From: Symbiodinium natans | Lineage: Eukaryota > Sar > Dinophyceae > Suessiales > Symbiodiniaceae | Assembly (NCBI GenBank): GCA_905221605.1 | Contig: CAJNDS010001802.1 | Span: forward strand, 62,001 to 126,000 | DNA: 64,000 nucleotides | Direction of reading: 5' to 3' | Part shown: positions 25,814 through 40,832 of the stretch, piece after piece | Numbering within the stretch: the first letter of the stretch is position 1 | How the letters are laid out: every line of letters starts with the position of its first letter | The notes under the pieces: generated by a model | What the model was told of the DNA's origin: nothing | The model's input: the letters and a program-made list of their open reading frames with translations, nothing else | Database searches by the model: none | Program-made: the position numbers and the translations under genes

Positions 25814-27106
25814 GGCTCAGCAGATATTGCTGGCCAGACTGCTTTGTTCTGCATAACTGAACTTTCACCGGTCGCTGCCAAGTCGCGAGTTCCAATCTCG
25901 ATGCCAAGTTGACCCAGTCGATACAGCTGGCGCCCATTCCCAAAGTACACGTTGAAGGTGCCTTACAAGTCGATGGAGCAAAGGATGCGCATGGGGGGGG
26001 GAGGCTTCTTCAGGGCACCTGCATGTAAGGAGTCTTTCCTTCCTTCCTTCCGTACTTCCTTCCGTCCGCGAGCCGCAGTCCCGTCCGGTGCGAGCACAAG
26101 GCTTACTCCAAGACATTACGCGCCAGGACGGCATGACACTGAAATACAGTGAGCTCCTCCGCCTAGCTGTCTCTCTAACTCTTGCTTGCTGTGGGCTGAA
26201 CGGCCTCTTGGGCGAGCCACTGGCACCTTCCCTCTGAACCGCCCCTTTAAAAAGAGCATGAATCGAAAAGGTTGGCACCCCACTGCCACTGTAGTACAGA
26301 AGCAGTTGCGCCCAGGGGGGGACAAAAGCTCAGCAACAGGGGCGAAGGCGACCGAGCAATCAACTTTCGTCACGAAGGCAATGATGCGAAACCGTGATCT
26401 TCAGCAATGTCCGAGATCCAAACGCTTCAGTCTCTGAACAGTCCGATGCAAGCGGAGCAGCGCTTACTAGGAGGGTCATGGGTAGGTGCAAGTAAAGTCA
26501 TAAGCAACAGAACTAGAGCTATTTCTGCCGTTCAAGATCACAGGGTTAACTCATAAACCCTACGCCCTAAAGTGGACCCCAGACTCGAACTCCAACCCGT
26601 CTGGGCAGACTTGGAATTCAGATCGAGATCTCAGGCCTCCGTTCATCAGTTTGCATTTTCAGCTGCTCAGGCATCGAGCTTTTGCTAGGCGGGCCCCTCC
26701 GAGACCACCTGCCCGAGCCCCAAAAAACCCCGACACCTGAACCCTAAACCCTGTGCCCACTGCCGATCATGGGGCCTGCGGGACCTTGTTTCTCCACTGG
26801 TCCCTCACAGGATGCGCCCTGATCATGGCCCCCCCAAAAACAACCCAAGGATTGGCCGAGAATTTTGGGGGGCTCATGTGTACCGGCCTTTGAACTTGCA
26901 GTACGTGCTTGTGCCTTGTCGCCATGGTGCCATCATTGCCACTGCCGTCAAAGCTCACGATCACCGCAGAGCTCAAACGCGAGTCATGGAAGCCTGAATG
27001 CCAGGGATGGGTAATCATGTTCCACCGAGTTCAGCGTTCAGCAGGGCGACCCCTCACAACAGACAAGTCTGCCGGCTTAAGCCGGGACATGGCGGCGCTT
27101 TAAATC

Positions 27107-27183
27107 ATGTGCCCCCCCCCCCCCCCTTTTTGGGGACGCTGGCTCCATTTTGTAATCTTCGGGGGTGGGGGGGGGGGAGGGGG
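27107..27183. repeat. Paired C-run and G-run
   Basis: A run of about 18 C followed by T5, and 30 bases later a G-rich run of similar length. The two could pair as a hairpin or form quadruplex-type structure. Confidence 0.7.
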
Positions 27184-27299
27184 GACCATTTTCAGACAGA
27201 AGCTCTCCCGGCTCTGGTCCTTTAAGCTCTTGGCTCTAGTTTGTCTGCAGGGAGGCTACATCACTCTCACTGGACTTCCTCGTGCTGAGTCTGAGAAAC

Positions 27300-28115
27300 T
27301 CATTCGCGCATGAGCTTCATGATGGTCAATAAGTCGCCACTGCCGGACTTTGAAGACCTCGTTTGCTTGACAAGATCGCCAAGATGAAGCCCTGCACACA
27401 CTCCACTACAATCGCACAGCTCCACGAACTTTCGCAGGCCTAAGCTTCTGGCCTTCTCGACAATGAGAGGCAGCCGAGCGTATTCCGCTCGATCTGTTGC
27501 GGGATCTGACGAAAAGAGGACCACGGCACCGTAGTCAAAGCCTCAGCTGCCCAAACCTGACTAGTGCTTTCCTTCACCGCGAACTGCGTTCTTAACTCCA
27601 CAGAACAGGTTAGACTGACGATGATGCAACGACTCTGCCACCTCATATTCCAACACGCCAAGTGGCTTGTTGGGCACTCAGTCTCGCAAACACACCGGTC
27701 ACTCACAAAGCGCAGGGCCATTTTCCACACATAAGCGGTGTCCTGCGCATTGGGAAAGCTATCCAGACAAAGTGCTTGCGCCCACCTCTGCTCAACTCTG
27801 CCTCTACAGCAGCCTATGGCTGCCATGCTATGTCACCAGAAAAAGCAGCTACAGTATAGTCACATCCACGCGTTTGACCGTCGCCGAACGAGCCTGCAGG
27901 CGCGGCCAATAGTATCGTTCCCTGAAGAGCCTCTCCAGCTCCAATACACATTGGATGCGTCCATCAATACCTGACAAGGTCAATTGAAATGCATTGAACA
28001 ACTCCGGCGACACGAATGTACGAGGGCACTGGATGCTGCAAAGCCCCTCGATCTCAAACCCCAGACTTCTCGCCTGCTGCCCTTCCCATAGACATGAGTC
28101 TTCACGTACTCTCAC
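27300..28115 (-). CDS. Exons of an unrecognised protein
   Basis: Three minus-strand stretches look coding. 28075-27890 holds SLGFEIEGLCSIQCPRTFVS and then LERLFRERYYWPRLQ before a possible GC donor. 27790-27580 holds CLDSFPNAQDTAYVWKMALR followed by FVSDRCVCETECP. 27539-27300 holds FDYGAVVLFSSDPATDRAEY and EKARSLGLRKFVELCDCSG, ending in a stop; its start fits an acceptor CTGAG before GC. I could not fix the phases between them, so they may be one gene or two. No domain is recognised. Confidence 0.45.
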
Positions 28116-29936
28116 GTGAAACCCACATCACTGGACAACGGCATGGACTTGACATATACTCTTATCGACAGGTCACTGACGGCCACGCTTGAATCATGCG
28201 CGGGGTAGACGACTAGGGCCGTACCGGATCGTGGCCTCACGTGAACTCAAGGTTTGCAGATATCATACACCTCCCGGACACTCACATCTGCCGAGGACAA
28301 AGCACCGCCCACAGCTGCAAAACCACCTTTCTAGATCTCGAAAATCATCGGATCGACGATCTCATTTTGCATGCTGAGGCACAGCTCTGCCTCTTCTGCC
28401 GCGCCAAAGCTGGTCTGGGCTGAGTACACAGCGCTTCACATACAAAACTTTTACAAAACCCTATCTTTGCCAGGCAGGAAGTTTCAAATTCATCTCTCAG
28501 TATAAGCGACATTACATGGAGCCCTCGACCTGCAACCTAACCAGGCCTCAGATCAAAACCATGCAAAAACAAACACAGTGGTGGTGCCCAAGCTTGGCTT
28601 TGGCTTCGTTGCGTGTCCCGTTCTGGCGTCGTAGCACTTTTCACGAGGCTCCGAAGCCCCCAAGCCTTGACTGCATGAATTCTCTTTAGCCGGGAGGCCG
28701 CCTCGTTGTGTTTCAAGGTTTGCTCATCGTGATGCTCAGCCAGTCTGTCTCCCTGCTCTCCATTTGCTTGACCCAGAAAGCCCTACAGCGCATTCAACCC
28801 GAGTGGGGGAAGTGCTCCGGGCAGGTCGATCTCATGCTGAAGCCCAGCTTCTGGCACTGCCAGCGGCGAGTGGGGCCGCCAGGGTCGGCTGCCAGCCTGG
28901 CCAAACAAGTGGAGAGAACTCATGCGCTTATTCTAAGGGAACCCTACTATTTGGGGTCTATATGAGGGGTACTCTTCAGCCATCTTCAGGCTGCCGCGAC
29001 GGGGGCATGGCCACTGCTGAGTCATGCCAAACCTGCCTTCCGTGCCCGGCGCTTCGCTCCAATGACCTGCGCCTGCCGTCCACGGGGCAGGTGCTGTCAA
29101 CGCAAAGCAACTCGCACAACCCCGGTAAGATGCGCGAACGGTAGGTCGATGACACCTTTTTGGTCATTTTTGTTTTCGGGTTTGTACCTGAAGATGAGGA
29201 AGGGACAGGCAACAATACATGCTGGGCATCGTCGCTTCCAAGGCAGGTACAAAGGCTAACGCAATGGCTTACAGAAAATGTTACTTGCAAACCCGCAATC
29301 TGAAAGTGGCGACCTGTCTGTTGCAATTTCAGCCTTTCGAGGACGAGGCTCAACTTCCTTCTCTGCATACTCTGCTCCAGATATGGTTTTGGTTTGTTAA
29401 CATCGATCCCTGGCCAAGGCCGAAATCTCCTTGCAGGATCCGACGGTCCTTGTCTGAGTTCACGATACCTTGAAGTCTGGAAATGCCCTGAAGCCTTCAG
29501 CTCAGAAAGCCACAACAAGACATCACATCACCAATCATTACCAGCAGTTCTCATGAAGCACCAATGGAGCCTAGTGACTCAGTGCCTTGAGTCTTTCACC
29601 CCCCTCCCCCCTCCACTAAGAACATGGTCAGGCCGAAACAATCCCTAAAGCCCAACCGTCAACACTCTGAGATGAAGCTCGGCAGCCTGCCACGCTGCAG
29701 ACACAGCACTGGCGTTACCGAAGACCGGCTTCTGCAACCAAGGGGCTAACAGGCAGGGCGTGGTCACTCTTCAGCCAGGTGAGGATTCAACGGTTCTTTC
29801 GGATTGCTCCGGGTTGGGTTGGGACTTGATGCTCGTGCTGCGGTGTTGCCGTTCCATCTCCAAAACGCTCGGAGTCTGGGATTCCACGACGTCGATCACT
29901 CCCACTTGTCATCGCTAGTAGTCTAGTGTCTAAATC
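28116..29936. other. Mostly unassigned; one possible minus exon
   Basis: On the minus strand 29470-29250 reads RRKLSLVLERLKLQQTGRHF with coding-like composition, but without convincing splice sites. A copy of the CCTACTATTTGGGG repeat core lies near 28937-28950 on the plus strand. Confidence 0.35.
28920..28970 (+). repeat. Second copy of CCTACTATTTGGGG-core repeat
   Basis: The plus strand here reads TTATTCTAAGGGAACCCTAC and continues TATTTGGGGTC, matching the minus strand of 6300-6350 over about 30 bases with a few changes. Confidence 0.5.
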
Positions 29937-31800
<1,864 letters not shown>

Positions 31801-32559
31801 GTTCACCTTCGGCCAGGATACGGATACGGTGCCAGTGCTTGATGGAGTTCCCATCTCACTGCTTGCAACTGCCGAACCTGCGCCCGCTCGAGCGTCAATC
31901 GTGGTATCAGTGGATACGCTTCTTCGCACGGCAGAAGCACCAGGTACCTCGCACCCCCACCCAGACCCGAAAGACAATCTGAGTTACAATTCAGCCTGCT
32001 CTGCGAGCGCCTCATGGCTTGAACCAAGACTGGCCCGTCTACGTCAATCATTCACATCCACGGGCGTTCTACTCATCCAGCGGGCCCACTCATACAGGCA
32101 TCCTGCTCCGCAAGGCCTTTCCGAACATGATCGAGGTCACAGGAAGGTCCAGCAGCTGAAGCAGCAGCCAATGCGCATGGCTCTGGTCGCTGCATGAAGC
32201 CACCATTGACATTCGATTAAGGTGTGAGGGGTTCTACTTGGGCTGCCGAGTAACGAAAGGATCGAACAGGATACCGCCAGATGCTCATGCTCCAACTCCA
32301 AACGATGCCAACTTGATACTCTCTCTGCAGGACTGTGGCATTGGGCGCCGGCCGTCAACGAGTCAAGCAAGCAGCAATGAAGCATCTTCCAGGTCAGATA
32401 ATCCCAGTACTCCCTTCCTGTCTCGCAACTCTACAGCCGGCCGCTTGCTGTGGTGACGATGTGCATACGAATCAACGGTGCAATGGTTCATCTTGTCTGT
32501 GCTGCTGACCCGCGAAGCACCAACGTTTTCCCAGGCAAGCCCGCTCAACGGTCGCGCAT
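31801..32559. other. No assignable gene
   Basis: Opposed open frames on both strands; none recognised. Confidence 0.4.
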
Positions 32560-32574
32560 GTGAATCCTTGAGAT

Positions 32575-32840
32575 CACCGAAGTACCGCAGCAAAGGCGCC
32601 TTCGCGGGCAGCCAGCATTGGTGGCAGCTCCTCAACAAAGGCTTTGAGTGGCGACATCGTGCCAGCAAGAAGCATCATGAATCATGTTGAACGACTCGCC
32701 GCACCTCAAAGCCTGCACTACCAGCAGCCCTGAACAATGCCAGCAGTTCTTCTTGGGACAGTGCTCGCCAGCACTGCTGCTCTTGCAGCCACATTTCGGT
32801 GAAGTTGGAAGCCTGACCAAAACATATTACAACCAGGTCC
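32575..32840 (-). CDS. Two exons of an unrecognised protein
   Basis: On the minus strand 32820-32690 reads FTEMWLQEQQCWRALSQEEL followed by LALFRAAGSAGFEVRRV. 32660-32580 reads SPLKAFVEELPPMLAAREGA followed by FAAVL, ending at a plausible GT donor (TTCG before GTGATC). Both are acidic-helical and strongly protein-like. Neither start nor stop is visible and the protein is not recognised. Confidence 0.45.
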
Positions 32841-35800
32841 TTCCGGCAAACTCAGCCCGGCACACTCACACAGAGCAAGGATCACAGAGGCAGGGGCCTC
32901 TTTCTTGTGGCTGCCACCCATGACAAAGATATTTCCCTGGCATCTGACCCCAGCAAACTATGCCCGGAAAAGGCATAAGCATGTGCCACTTGCAAGTTCA
33001 AGTCTCCATCAAACTGTCAGAAGATACCGCAATTTGATCGGCACGTGCCGTAGAAGTCCGAAGCGATCGAGCCATGAAGACAGCCTCCGTGGAAGTGGCA
33101 ACTGCTGGTGCCAGTCGAGGTATCCTGGATGTCAATCAAACTACCGAGCTTCGATTAAAAAGAGAAGCCAGTCTGTAGAAGGTTGACATGCAGCCCACGG
33201 AGCATGGTCGTTGTAAGGACTAAAGTAGGGCCAACCCTCCGATTCCACATTCCCTACCTTCCCCAAGAGCCCACCAAAGGACAGCCTCACACGCAGGCAA
33301 ACTTCTTGGTACTTTGGGCACGATGAGGATCCCACCCTGCTTTGCCCAGACCTTCTCAGAACCGTCCCGCAACCGAGGGAGAATCCAGAACAAATTTGTC
33401 GAGTTCATGCACGCTTCTAAAAATGCAGGGGTGAACAGGATTATGCATTATGTTACGTTATGACGTTATATTGTTTCGCAACATAGTTATGTTCACCATT
33501 GAGATTGACATCAGGTGAAGTCTCTCCTCTTTTGATGGTGCATCGTGCTAAGTCTTCATGCTATACTGAACGGTGACTTTCTATCTTCAAGCTACTGAAG
33601 CGTTTTGGTTCGGCTTACTTTTGCAGCACTCCCACACAACGCCGATACCATCACCCACTCACGTTACAAAATTGTTGGTGTGCACGCATGCACAAAAAAC
33701 TTGTGAGAAATCAACAAAACGTAAGGATCCGAACACGTCACGTCTGCTCTTGACTGAACATGTTCATAAAGACTTCGAAGATGACGACAAACGCTGGTCT
33801 GGCAACTACCACCAGATTTCCATCTATCTGTTGCGTCCTCTTTCCTGAAGCTGAGTTTGAGCTTACAAGATCGCCTCAGATCGCCAAAACGGGGTTACAC
33901 CTCTCTGCAGGCCTCAAGCGGCCACTAAACGTGGTTCGCAGTTTGGAGCTGGTTATACCCTCTCGGCTTTCAACACGCTCTACAATCCAGCCATCTGCTG
34001 GTTAGTTCGTATCATATTCAAGAATACAACTTTCCCAGGAAGCCCTGGGAACAAACACCTGTTAGACAGCCCATACTGGCCCACAACCCCAAACAAAATG
34101 ACACGCACATGTCATTGTGGCATCCTCCAGCTTGGAATCTGGAGCCACATGGTTTCCCCATGGCGCTGAAGAGTCAAGCCTTCAGGCAGGTGCTCGGACA
34201 CTCGAACGGAAACTCTCTGCCGTGCTCTGGGGATGTGCATGCAAATGCAACCTCAAAGGAACCCAATTCTTGAACCCTAAACTGAATAATGCCTCCCTGA
34301 GCCCGATGCATTCTGTGGAGGCTGTTGGGCAGGATTGCCCCCCAACCACACCACCGATGGACACCTCGCTTGTATCCCAGCCGTGGTATCACAACCCTCC
34401 TGCTTGGGGCGGCGAGGACTTCGAGCAGAAAGCCACGAACATGGGTGTGCTCAAGGCCCAAGCCAGCCCCTGAAGGTGGCTCCACACCTTTGTTCAAGGA
34501 TCAAGCCGCACACTCGAATGCTCCATCATGCCATGCTCCTACACCCCGCAAAAGAGAATCGTGTAGAGTACACAGGACGCTCAAGCAGCCTACGGGGGTA
34601 CTAGAACTCAGTCGCAGGCAAGGGTTGCCCCCACACGAACAGGCACCTCAACATCAGGCCCAACTTTCCGAGGCCAACGCAGCAAGATGCGGCCAGACAT
34701 ACCCGTACCGACATGCGCTGGCCAGTGGGCTCAGTGAAGCCGAAAGGTCGTGGTTTCGGCACGAAATTCTCATACTCATCTCGAGGCACACTCGTCTTGG
34801 CGACGTGCTTTTCATGAATTGGGGGCACTCAGGAACAATCCTCCGACTTGCAGGAGGTCGTGCTGAGGAATGCGCAACAAAGATGCGACAAATGGCGACA
34901 AATGCCTACGAAGACTCGGCACCCAAAAGCCCAACTGCCTGCGGCAGGACCGGCTCGATGGTCCAGCAGAATGCCTCAGCATGACACGCAGTCATCATAT
35001 GACATTGTGAAGAGGCCTGTGTAGCCACAACCACAAGTATTGAGCTTAGAGTGCCTCCGCGTCGAAACGCTCGGCTGTCCAGGTCATCTCAGAGCCGTTG
35101 CTGCCTGCAGGATGTATTTTGGCTCCCGCAAGACTGACCTGAAAAAACGGACATTTTGCAGTGCAGCATGGTGCTTCTTTTTGCCTCAGTTGGGCATAGC
35201 TATTCTGCTGTCTAAATGTGCTTTGGACTGCTTCGCAGTGTCCACGCACAACGACCAGCAGCGCAATCGTGCGCACAGGGGTGCAGCTAGTTGTGTGTGA
35301 TTCCTAGTTCCTAGTCTAAAATTTAGAGATAGGATTGCTGATCGGGAGGCATGGGGATGGCAGTACTGTGTCATTGGGAGCCTGCATTAGGCTACAACTC
35401 TTCAAAGCCCTCTTCGACACCAGAGTTTGCTCGCCGCATTTCCTGCAGACGCAGGATTTACTGAACAGTCTGCATGCACAAATAAATGAAATTCAAGTTG
35501 GTCTCTAGTTATGGTCAACAAAACCAGTTCCTGTGCAGTTGAGTTGATCTCGCAATGCAAAAGGAAGGTTACGGCGCAAGGACAAACCCGAACGTTGTGC
35601 GTGGTCCTCTTCTCTCGAAGTGAGGAGCCCACCTCGCTTGGCCTCGCAGATCGGAAAAGTCTGATCCGATTCATCAGGCAAGCAGCCGAGCAAATGAGCA
35701 AAGGCGGAGCAGCTGTGAACATGAAATTCATACATAGAATCTATCGGAATTGCTTACCCTGCAAAAACAATGGATTCCCCGAATTGCATCTGGCCAACAC

Positions 35801-36069
35801 GCAGCATGCCTGTCGCTTTCGAGCGCATGCATAACAGATCGCGCCCGCCGTCGAGACGGTGAAGCCGGCAATCTAGCAGGTTGAGGTTGAGGGAGGTAAA
35901 TCGGCATGATGCGCTCGGCGTACGCATGGTGGAATGAGGCCACGTGTTGACTATGCGATAGACAAGCAATTGCTGGTAAGTTGTGCAGCTGTGCCTGCCC
36001 AGTGCTCAGGTGCTCCCCCGTGAGCGTGAAGAAGCCAACAATAACCACGTTGTGCATCACTCCTAAGAC
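32841..36069. other. Unassigned; some plus-strand frames with coding-like composition
   Basis: The best is on the plus strand at 35560-35740, with TLCVVLFSRSEEPTSLGLAD and then RKSLIRFIRQAAEQM. Weaker plus frames lie at 33720-33840, 34700-34980 and 35090-35300. If real they would run against the general minus-strand direction of genes in this window. No splice chain could be built. Confidence 0.35.
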
Positions 36070-39000
36070 AGACCTTATGACAACTTCACGGCAGTTTCTG
36101 CAAGGCCTCTACAGACTCGACAGGTCCTAAAGGCATTCTCTCTTCTCAGATTTCCAACCTTACCTACTTTACTGCAGCACCATGCCTGTGTCGGACACAT
36201 GGCCTGCAGCCTGACATACCAGAATTCATTCTGAGGTCCCCACACTGTGAGCGGGGATGTTAGCTCTGTCAGAAGCAGCTCGAACACTAATATGCCTGTG
36301 GCACAAATGCCGACCACTATGGTCGTGTCCACAGCTGGAAGCTCGAAGTTGCTCTCGAAGAAAGGCAAGAAGAGCAGGCTCATCAAGCCTGTGATGGGAA
36401 GCTTTTTGTAGGGTGAGCTTGCAATGGCCCCCTTCTGAATACATGCCTAGGCCCACCGTGTTGCCGAGTCTAGATCAAACCCGAGACCAGGCCCACAAGA
36501 ATCCACGGGCCTGTGATCGGATTCACCACAAAGGCTATCTGGACCTTCGACGGAGGGAGAGAGCCTGGGTCCACGCCCATGGCATTCTCTGGATCTCCAG
36601 AATTGAACCTGGCACAAAGCAGGAAGCGCGGAAGCACCGGCTCGTGCCTTTGCAAGCAGACCCTGGTCATACAGCAGGACAAGTTGGGCACAACCAAAAG
36701 GCACCCGTGGGGAGAACACCGAGCTTGGCAGGCACCATTGCACTTTGCAAGCACATGACAGAAACTGAGATGGCTTAGATGGCTTTGGGTGTGCTTTAGT
36801 CGTTTGATTTATTTCTAGTACGGACACCCTCCCGTGTGAGTAGTTCATCTGACGCGGGGGTGTAGAGACTGGTTGAGGGTCCAGATGTGCACGGACTCGA
36901 GCGATTCATGGTCCATCCCCTGCTTCGTATTGCTTCGTGTGCCGCTGCGTGTTCACTGCGACCACTTCTGATAAGGAGCAGCATCTTGGCCACAGCAAAC
37001 TTGAGGGCGTAGGCCACGCTGGAGGAGACCTGTCGGCAGACACTCATCGAACCCAGCCTCGCATGATAAACAGCAAGCTTGTAGAACAGCTGCGACAACA
37101 TCCGCTTGCGAATCAAGAAGTGAAGTAAGAACATGGCCCGGTTTGTGTTGCTGTTGGGTGCTGTTGGTCCCCTGAACGAAACACGTCTGAAACTCGGAGA
37201 CTTATGTCAGGCCTGCAGGAAGATGCCCAAAAGGTCACCATGCCAGGAGCCACCTGAAGAAGCGCCATGTGCAAAAACAGATCGCAGATAGGGGAGGAAA
37301 AAAGAACACCAGGACCTGTGGGGTGAGTGAGGAAGGAGCTTGTGGGGGAAGAGCGTGCGCGTTGTAGTCGTACGGCGTATGCCATACCAAGGGTTGTGTC
37401 TTCCATCCTGAGTTGTTGCCGCTAGCTACAGGGGAAGGCCTGAGCCATCACCAATGGCGGCGGTGACCATGGAGCCCCCGGAAATGAGGAGGAGCGCCAG
37501 GGTCAACAGCAGGTTGTTCCTGCAGCCGCACCTGACAGCTGAAGCCCCCATCAACTGTTGAGAACTTAAGGCCTAAGGTTCATGAAATCTTTGGCACCGG
37601 TGATTCGTGACTGTGGACAGCCAACGCACCCCCGAATCAAATCGGTGTCTATGCAACATGGCACAAGACAACTTGCATGCCCCAAGAAGTTGAGACAGCA
37701 CAAGCCACCATTGACTATCCAGCCCAACACGCGAGCTCAGTCAGGCGACCCAAGCAGACAGCTCCGCCCCAACTCGTCCACGCCACACAGGGCTGCCATG
37801 AAGAAGGCCAAGGGCACATTGAAGCCGTGCAGGGCTGTTTTCAGGGAACCTGGCGAGCGGAGTTCATGATAAGAGGCGGCCAAGTACGGCCCCCGTTTTT
37901 TACTGCCTCCGATTTTGTACATGGAGGAGTTGGTCAAGTTCCTCTCCAGCCCTGCCAGGACTGCGATCGCCATCACCTTGCCTTAGTGTTGTGGTTTTGA
38001 GATGTTCTGGGTGTGTTCCTGAATGCCTGGACTCAAGGGCCGGGGTGTACATACAACTATGCAGGACTTTCGGGTTGGCAGGCGCAAGCCTCAACCAGAT
38101 GGGGGCCACAGGTTTGCCCTTTTTCCACCTTATGTCCAATCCTGCAGAAAGTGCTCGGTGCCGAACTATCGCCCCGCGACCTCCCTCACCCCTCTCTGCC
38201 TGCTGCCTTGCTGCTGGAATGGACACGCAGATTCCGCATGCCTTTCCAGCAAGCGAGGGGCGCCACCAACGGCCAGCCGATGGCCAGGTTGGCAATGCAA
38301 GTCCTTGTCGTTGGGACTGCGGTTGGCTGCACAGGCTGTAGAAGAGACGAAAAGCTGATAGGCAAGATGTAAGGAACTGAAATGTTGCGCCGTGCAAAGC
38401 CTGACGAGCACGCGACCAAGTTTCAGCATGGACTTGTGCTTCTCGTGCTTGACAGCAACGACCTCAATGGTGAGGCTCCCAAATTCCATTCTGAGCCCAG
38501 CCTTCCAGCTCAAGGCCAGCGGCTACAGCAACGGCGCAGATGTACCATCCGATCGTCATTATCCACCACCTAGGCAAGGGTAGCTGCACACAGAATGAGC
38601 AAGTTGTGGGGATTGCTGGCCTGCAGCTTGCCTGTGCAACTGCAACAACAGCCCCCGAGTCTTGAGTTTGAAGCCTTCAACACTAGAGACTGGGACCACG
38701 CGAAACACCACAGCGAAGGTTGAAGCTCTTGAGATTCGGGGGAGCAAGAGCCCTAGACTTCTCAGGCTCCGTCTGCTTCAAAACCCACTTCCATAGCCTT
38801 TTCATATCAGACCTCGGCTACAAGAAGGAAGTGTTGACGTCAAGAGATGTTATCTCGAGGTCAGGATCCCACGTAATTCCAAGCTTGCCGTCAGGGTGCT
38901 GGGCACACTCTGTGCCCTCAAAACTTTTCGGTCTCCCTTGCCCCTTCCAGCGCCTGGTCAGGCTTCCTTCGTACGAGTTAAACAATGGGGCGCCTACCAC

Positions 39001-39198
39001 TGTTGCAAGCCCTGGCTCCAGAAATCTCCAAAGGTGCCCAAGCCTTCGGAGGCCGCGTAAGATCGCAGCGCCACGATCTGGGAGTGGGGCTCGGGCGTGC
39101 GCAGTTGAGCGTTGTATCAGGGGCTGGTGGGGATTCAGATTCCACCATTGCCTGCCCGACCCCTTGCTGCACAGAAAATCCAAGGCTTTCTGAGTCAT
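36070..39198 (-). CDS. Exons of a multi-pass membrane protein
   Basis: A series of minus-strand stretches reads like one gene with a large soluble N-terminal part and C-terminal membrane spans. 39010-38821: PLFNSYEGSLTRRWKGQGRP and then GITWDPDLEITSLDVNTSF, ending at a GT donor. 38720-38610: TFAVVFRVVPVSSVEGFKLK. 38510-38400: LRMEFGSLTIEVVAVKHEKH. 37976-37900: AIAVLAGLERNLTNSSMYKI. 37330-37190: GVLFSSPICDLFLHMALLQV. 37100-36950: QVSSSVAYALKFAVAKMLLL. 36580-36480: KVQIAFVVNPITGPWILVGL. 36395-36220: MSLLFLPFFESNFELPAVDT and then TTIVVGICATGILVFELLL. At least three segments are hydrophobic enough to span a membrane. Individual joins are not proven and two genes are possible. Not recognised. Confidence 0.5.
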
Positions 39199-39960
39199 GC
39201 ATCTGGCCTGGAAGCCCTAAGCATAAGCGACCTGAATTCTTTAAATCATCAGACATCCTGGAGCTCTCTCGGCCTTCGGTCGTTGTGCGGCTCGAGGGGG
39301 ACGGGGCGCCGAGGCTCCGCCGCGTCCACCCGAGCCAAAAAATGCTGAGGAGCCGATGAGGGCATGTTTGCTGCCGTCTAGGTCTATGGTTTTCAGCAAT
39401 GCGCAATGCGTGTAATGGCGAGGCAACTGCAATTGGCAATTGGGTTTTAAACAAGCCGAAAAACGATACACTAGCTCGCCTCAGAGGCATATCTCGCAAG
39501 GTGGCATGGCCATGAAGGCACGCATGCAGGGCCTCCTACCACGAAGAGACTGCCGTCCAGGACCTGAGGGTTCGAAAGGCCATCACCCGCTTGGCAATCC
39601 CGAGCAGTCGTAGGAACCCGACAGCTGCGGCGGAGTGGGCCCTGCGCTGGACCAAAGACGGCGCCTTCTCATAATGGTAACCGCCAAGAAAGCCAAGAAT
39701 GCTCACGGGTGTTTTGTTGTCGTTGGTTCTGAGATTCCCACCGGCTGCCAGTGATGATCACTGCCTTGGATGGACCTGCGAAGTCGTCAGAAACGAGTAT
39801 GAGTATGCCTGCTCACACCCAAAAATAGATTCGTAGGTGCAGCTGACTGTAGGAATCTGCGGGGTTATTCTGAAGTACATGCATGGATTGGGGAACGTGT
39901 CCCCAGGCCAGCCACTAACAATGAATGACATCGAATAACGACTTGCAACGAAGCGCGGAC

Positions 39961-40832
39961 CTGGGCAACTTCTCACAGCTCTGAAGTGTTTCGGTGTCCC
40001 CACAGCCACCCATGACAAACACCTGGCGGCGGGCTGTGAACTCGTTGTTGCTGGACGCACAACCCTGATGGCTCGTGATCTGCCTCACTTCGGAGCTGAC
40101 GCGCGGCCGCGCCCCAACGAGGGACCGTCAAGGCTGGCCTTTCGTATGGCAACCGGCAGCAGGCATAGGAACGACTGCACGGATGCATGTATTTCTCTAG
40201 GTTGCGGGATGTTGCAGGTATGGGGGGCGGGGGGGGCGAGGTGTTTGCGGGTGTTTACACGACCAACATCCAACAATCTTGGCTCCTTGAGTACATCGTA
40301 CGATGACTGATGACACTCCCATATTCAATGAGCTTGCAATTTTCCGTCTTTATGCCAGAGCTGAAGGCTCTGAGATGGCGACGCGCTTCTCCACATGTTT
40401 GTCTCCACACAGTACCTGATCGGTTCAAAGTTCACAAACCTCTCCTTCAAGCACCGGTCACGGCTGAAAGTGCGAATCTCGAGTATTCACAGGCGCACTG
40501 CTCCACCGAAGCAAGGGTTCGGTTCCCATCCTGACACATCGACTTGGCGCATAGAGACCGTCTCAAACAGGAGCCCAACCAAGCTGCTGGCACAAAGAAT
40601 AATACAAGGCCTCCCTCGCTGCTCTCTTACGCTCAGCTGATGATGACGGATGTTTCTAGCATTTTTGAGAACTAGCACATACCAGCACAGGCCTGCGGGC
40701 GATCACTCCCCAAAGCGTGGATTTGAAGTGGCTGCTAGAACTCCAGGAACATGCAGCAAAAAGTTCCTGGCCTTCCCACCTATGACGTACACCACGCCGG
40801 CGCTGCACACGACGGCGGCATGCCCTGATGGT
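39961..40832 (-). CDS. Kelch-repeat protein, partial
   Basis: Three short minus-strand exons carry kelch signatures. 40832-40772 encodes GHAAVVCSAGVVYVIGGK, ending at a GC donor. About 40445-40355 encodes RYCVETNMWRSASP, the end of a kelch blade. 40050-39961 encodes RRQVFVMGGCGDTETLQSCE and ends at AG before GTCCGC, a good donor. The paired Gly after a hydrophobic strand, and the Tyr-x6-Trp spacing, are the family marks. Flanking blades were not found, so the protein is incomplete or diverged. Kelch propellers bind proteins; no specific role can be given. A coding-like stretch at 39940-39760 may be another exon. Confidence 0.55.

Larger units (their letters stand above)
24796..27299. other. 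No assignable gene; several simple-sequence patches
   Basis: Contains a GGGCAGA minisatellite (25733-25813), a TTCC-rich patch (about 26035-26070), and C- and G-runs near 27107-27183. Protein-like frames are short and unassigned. Confidence 0.5.
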
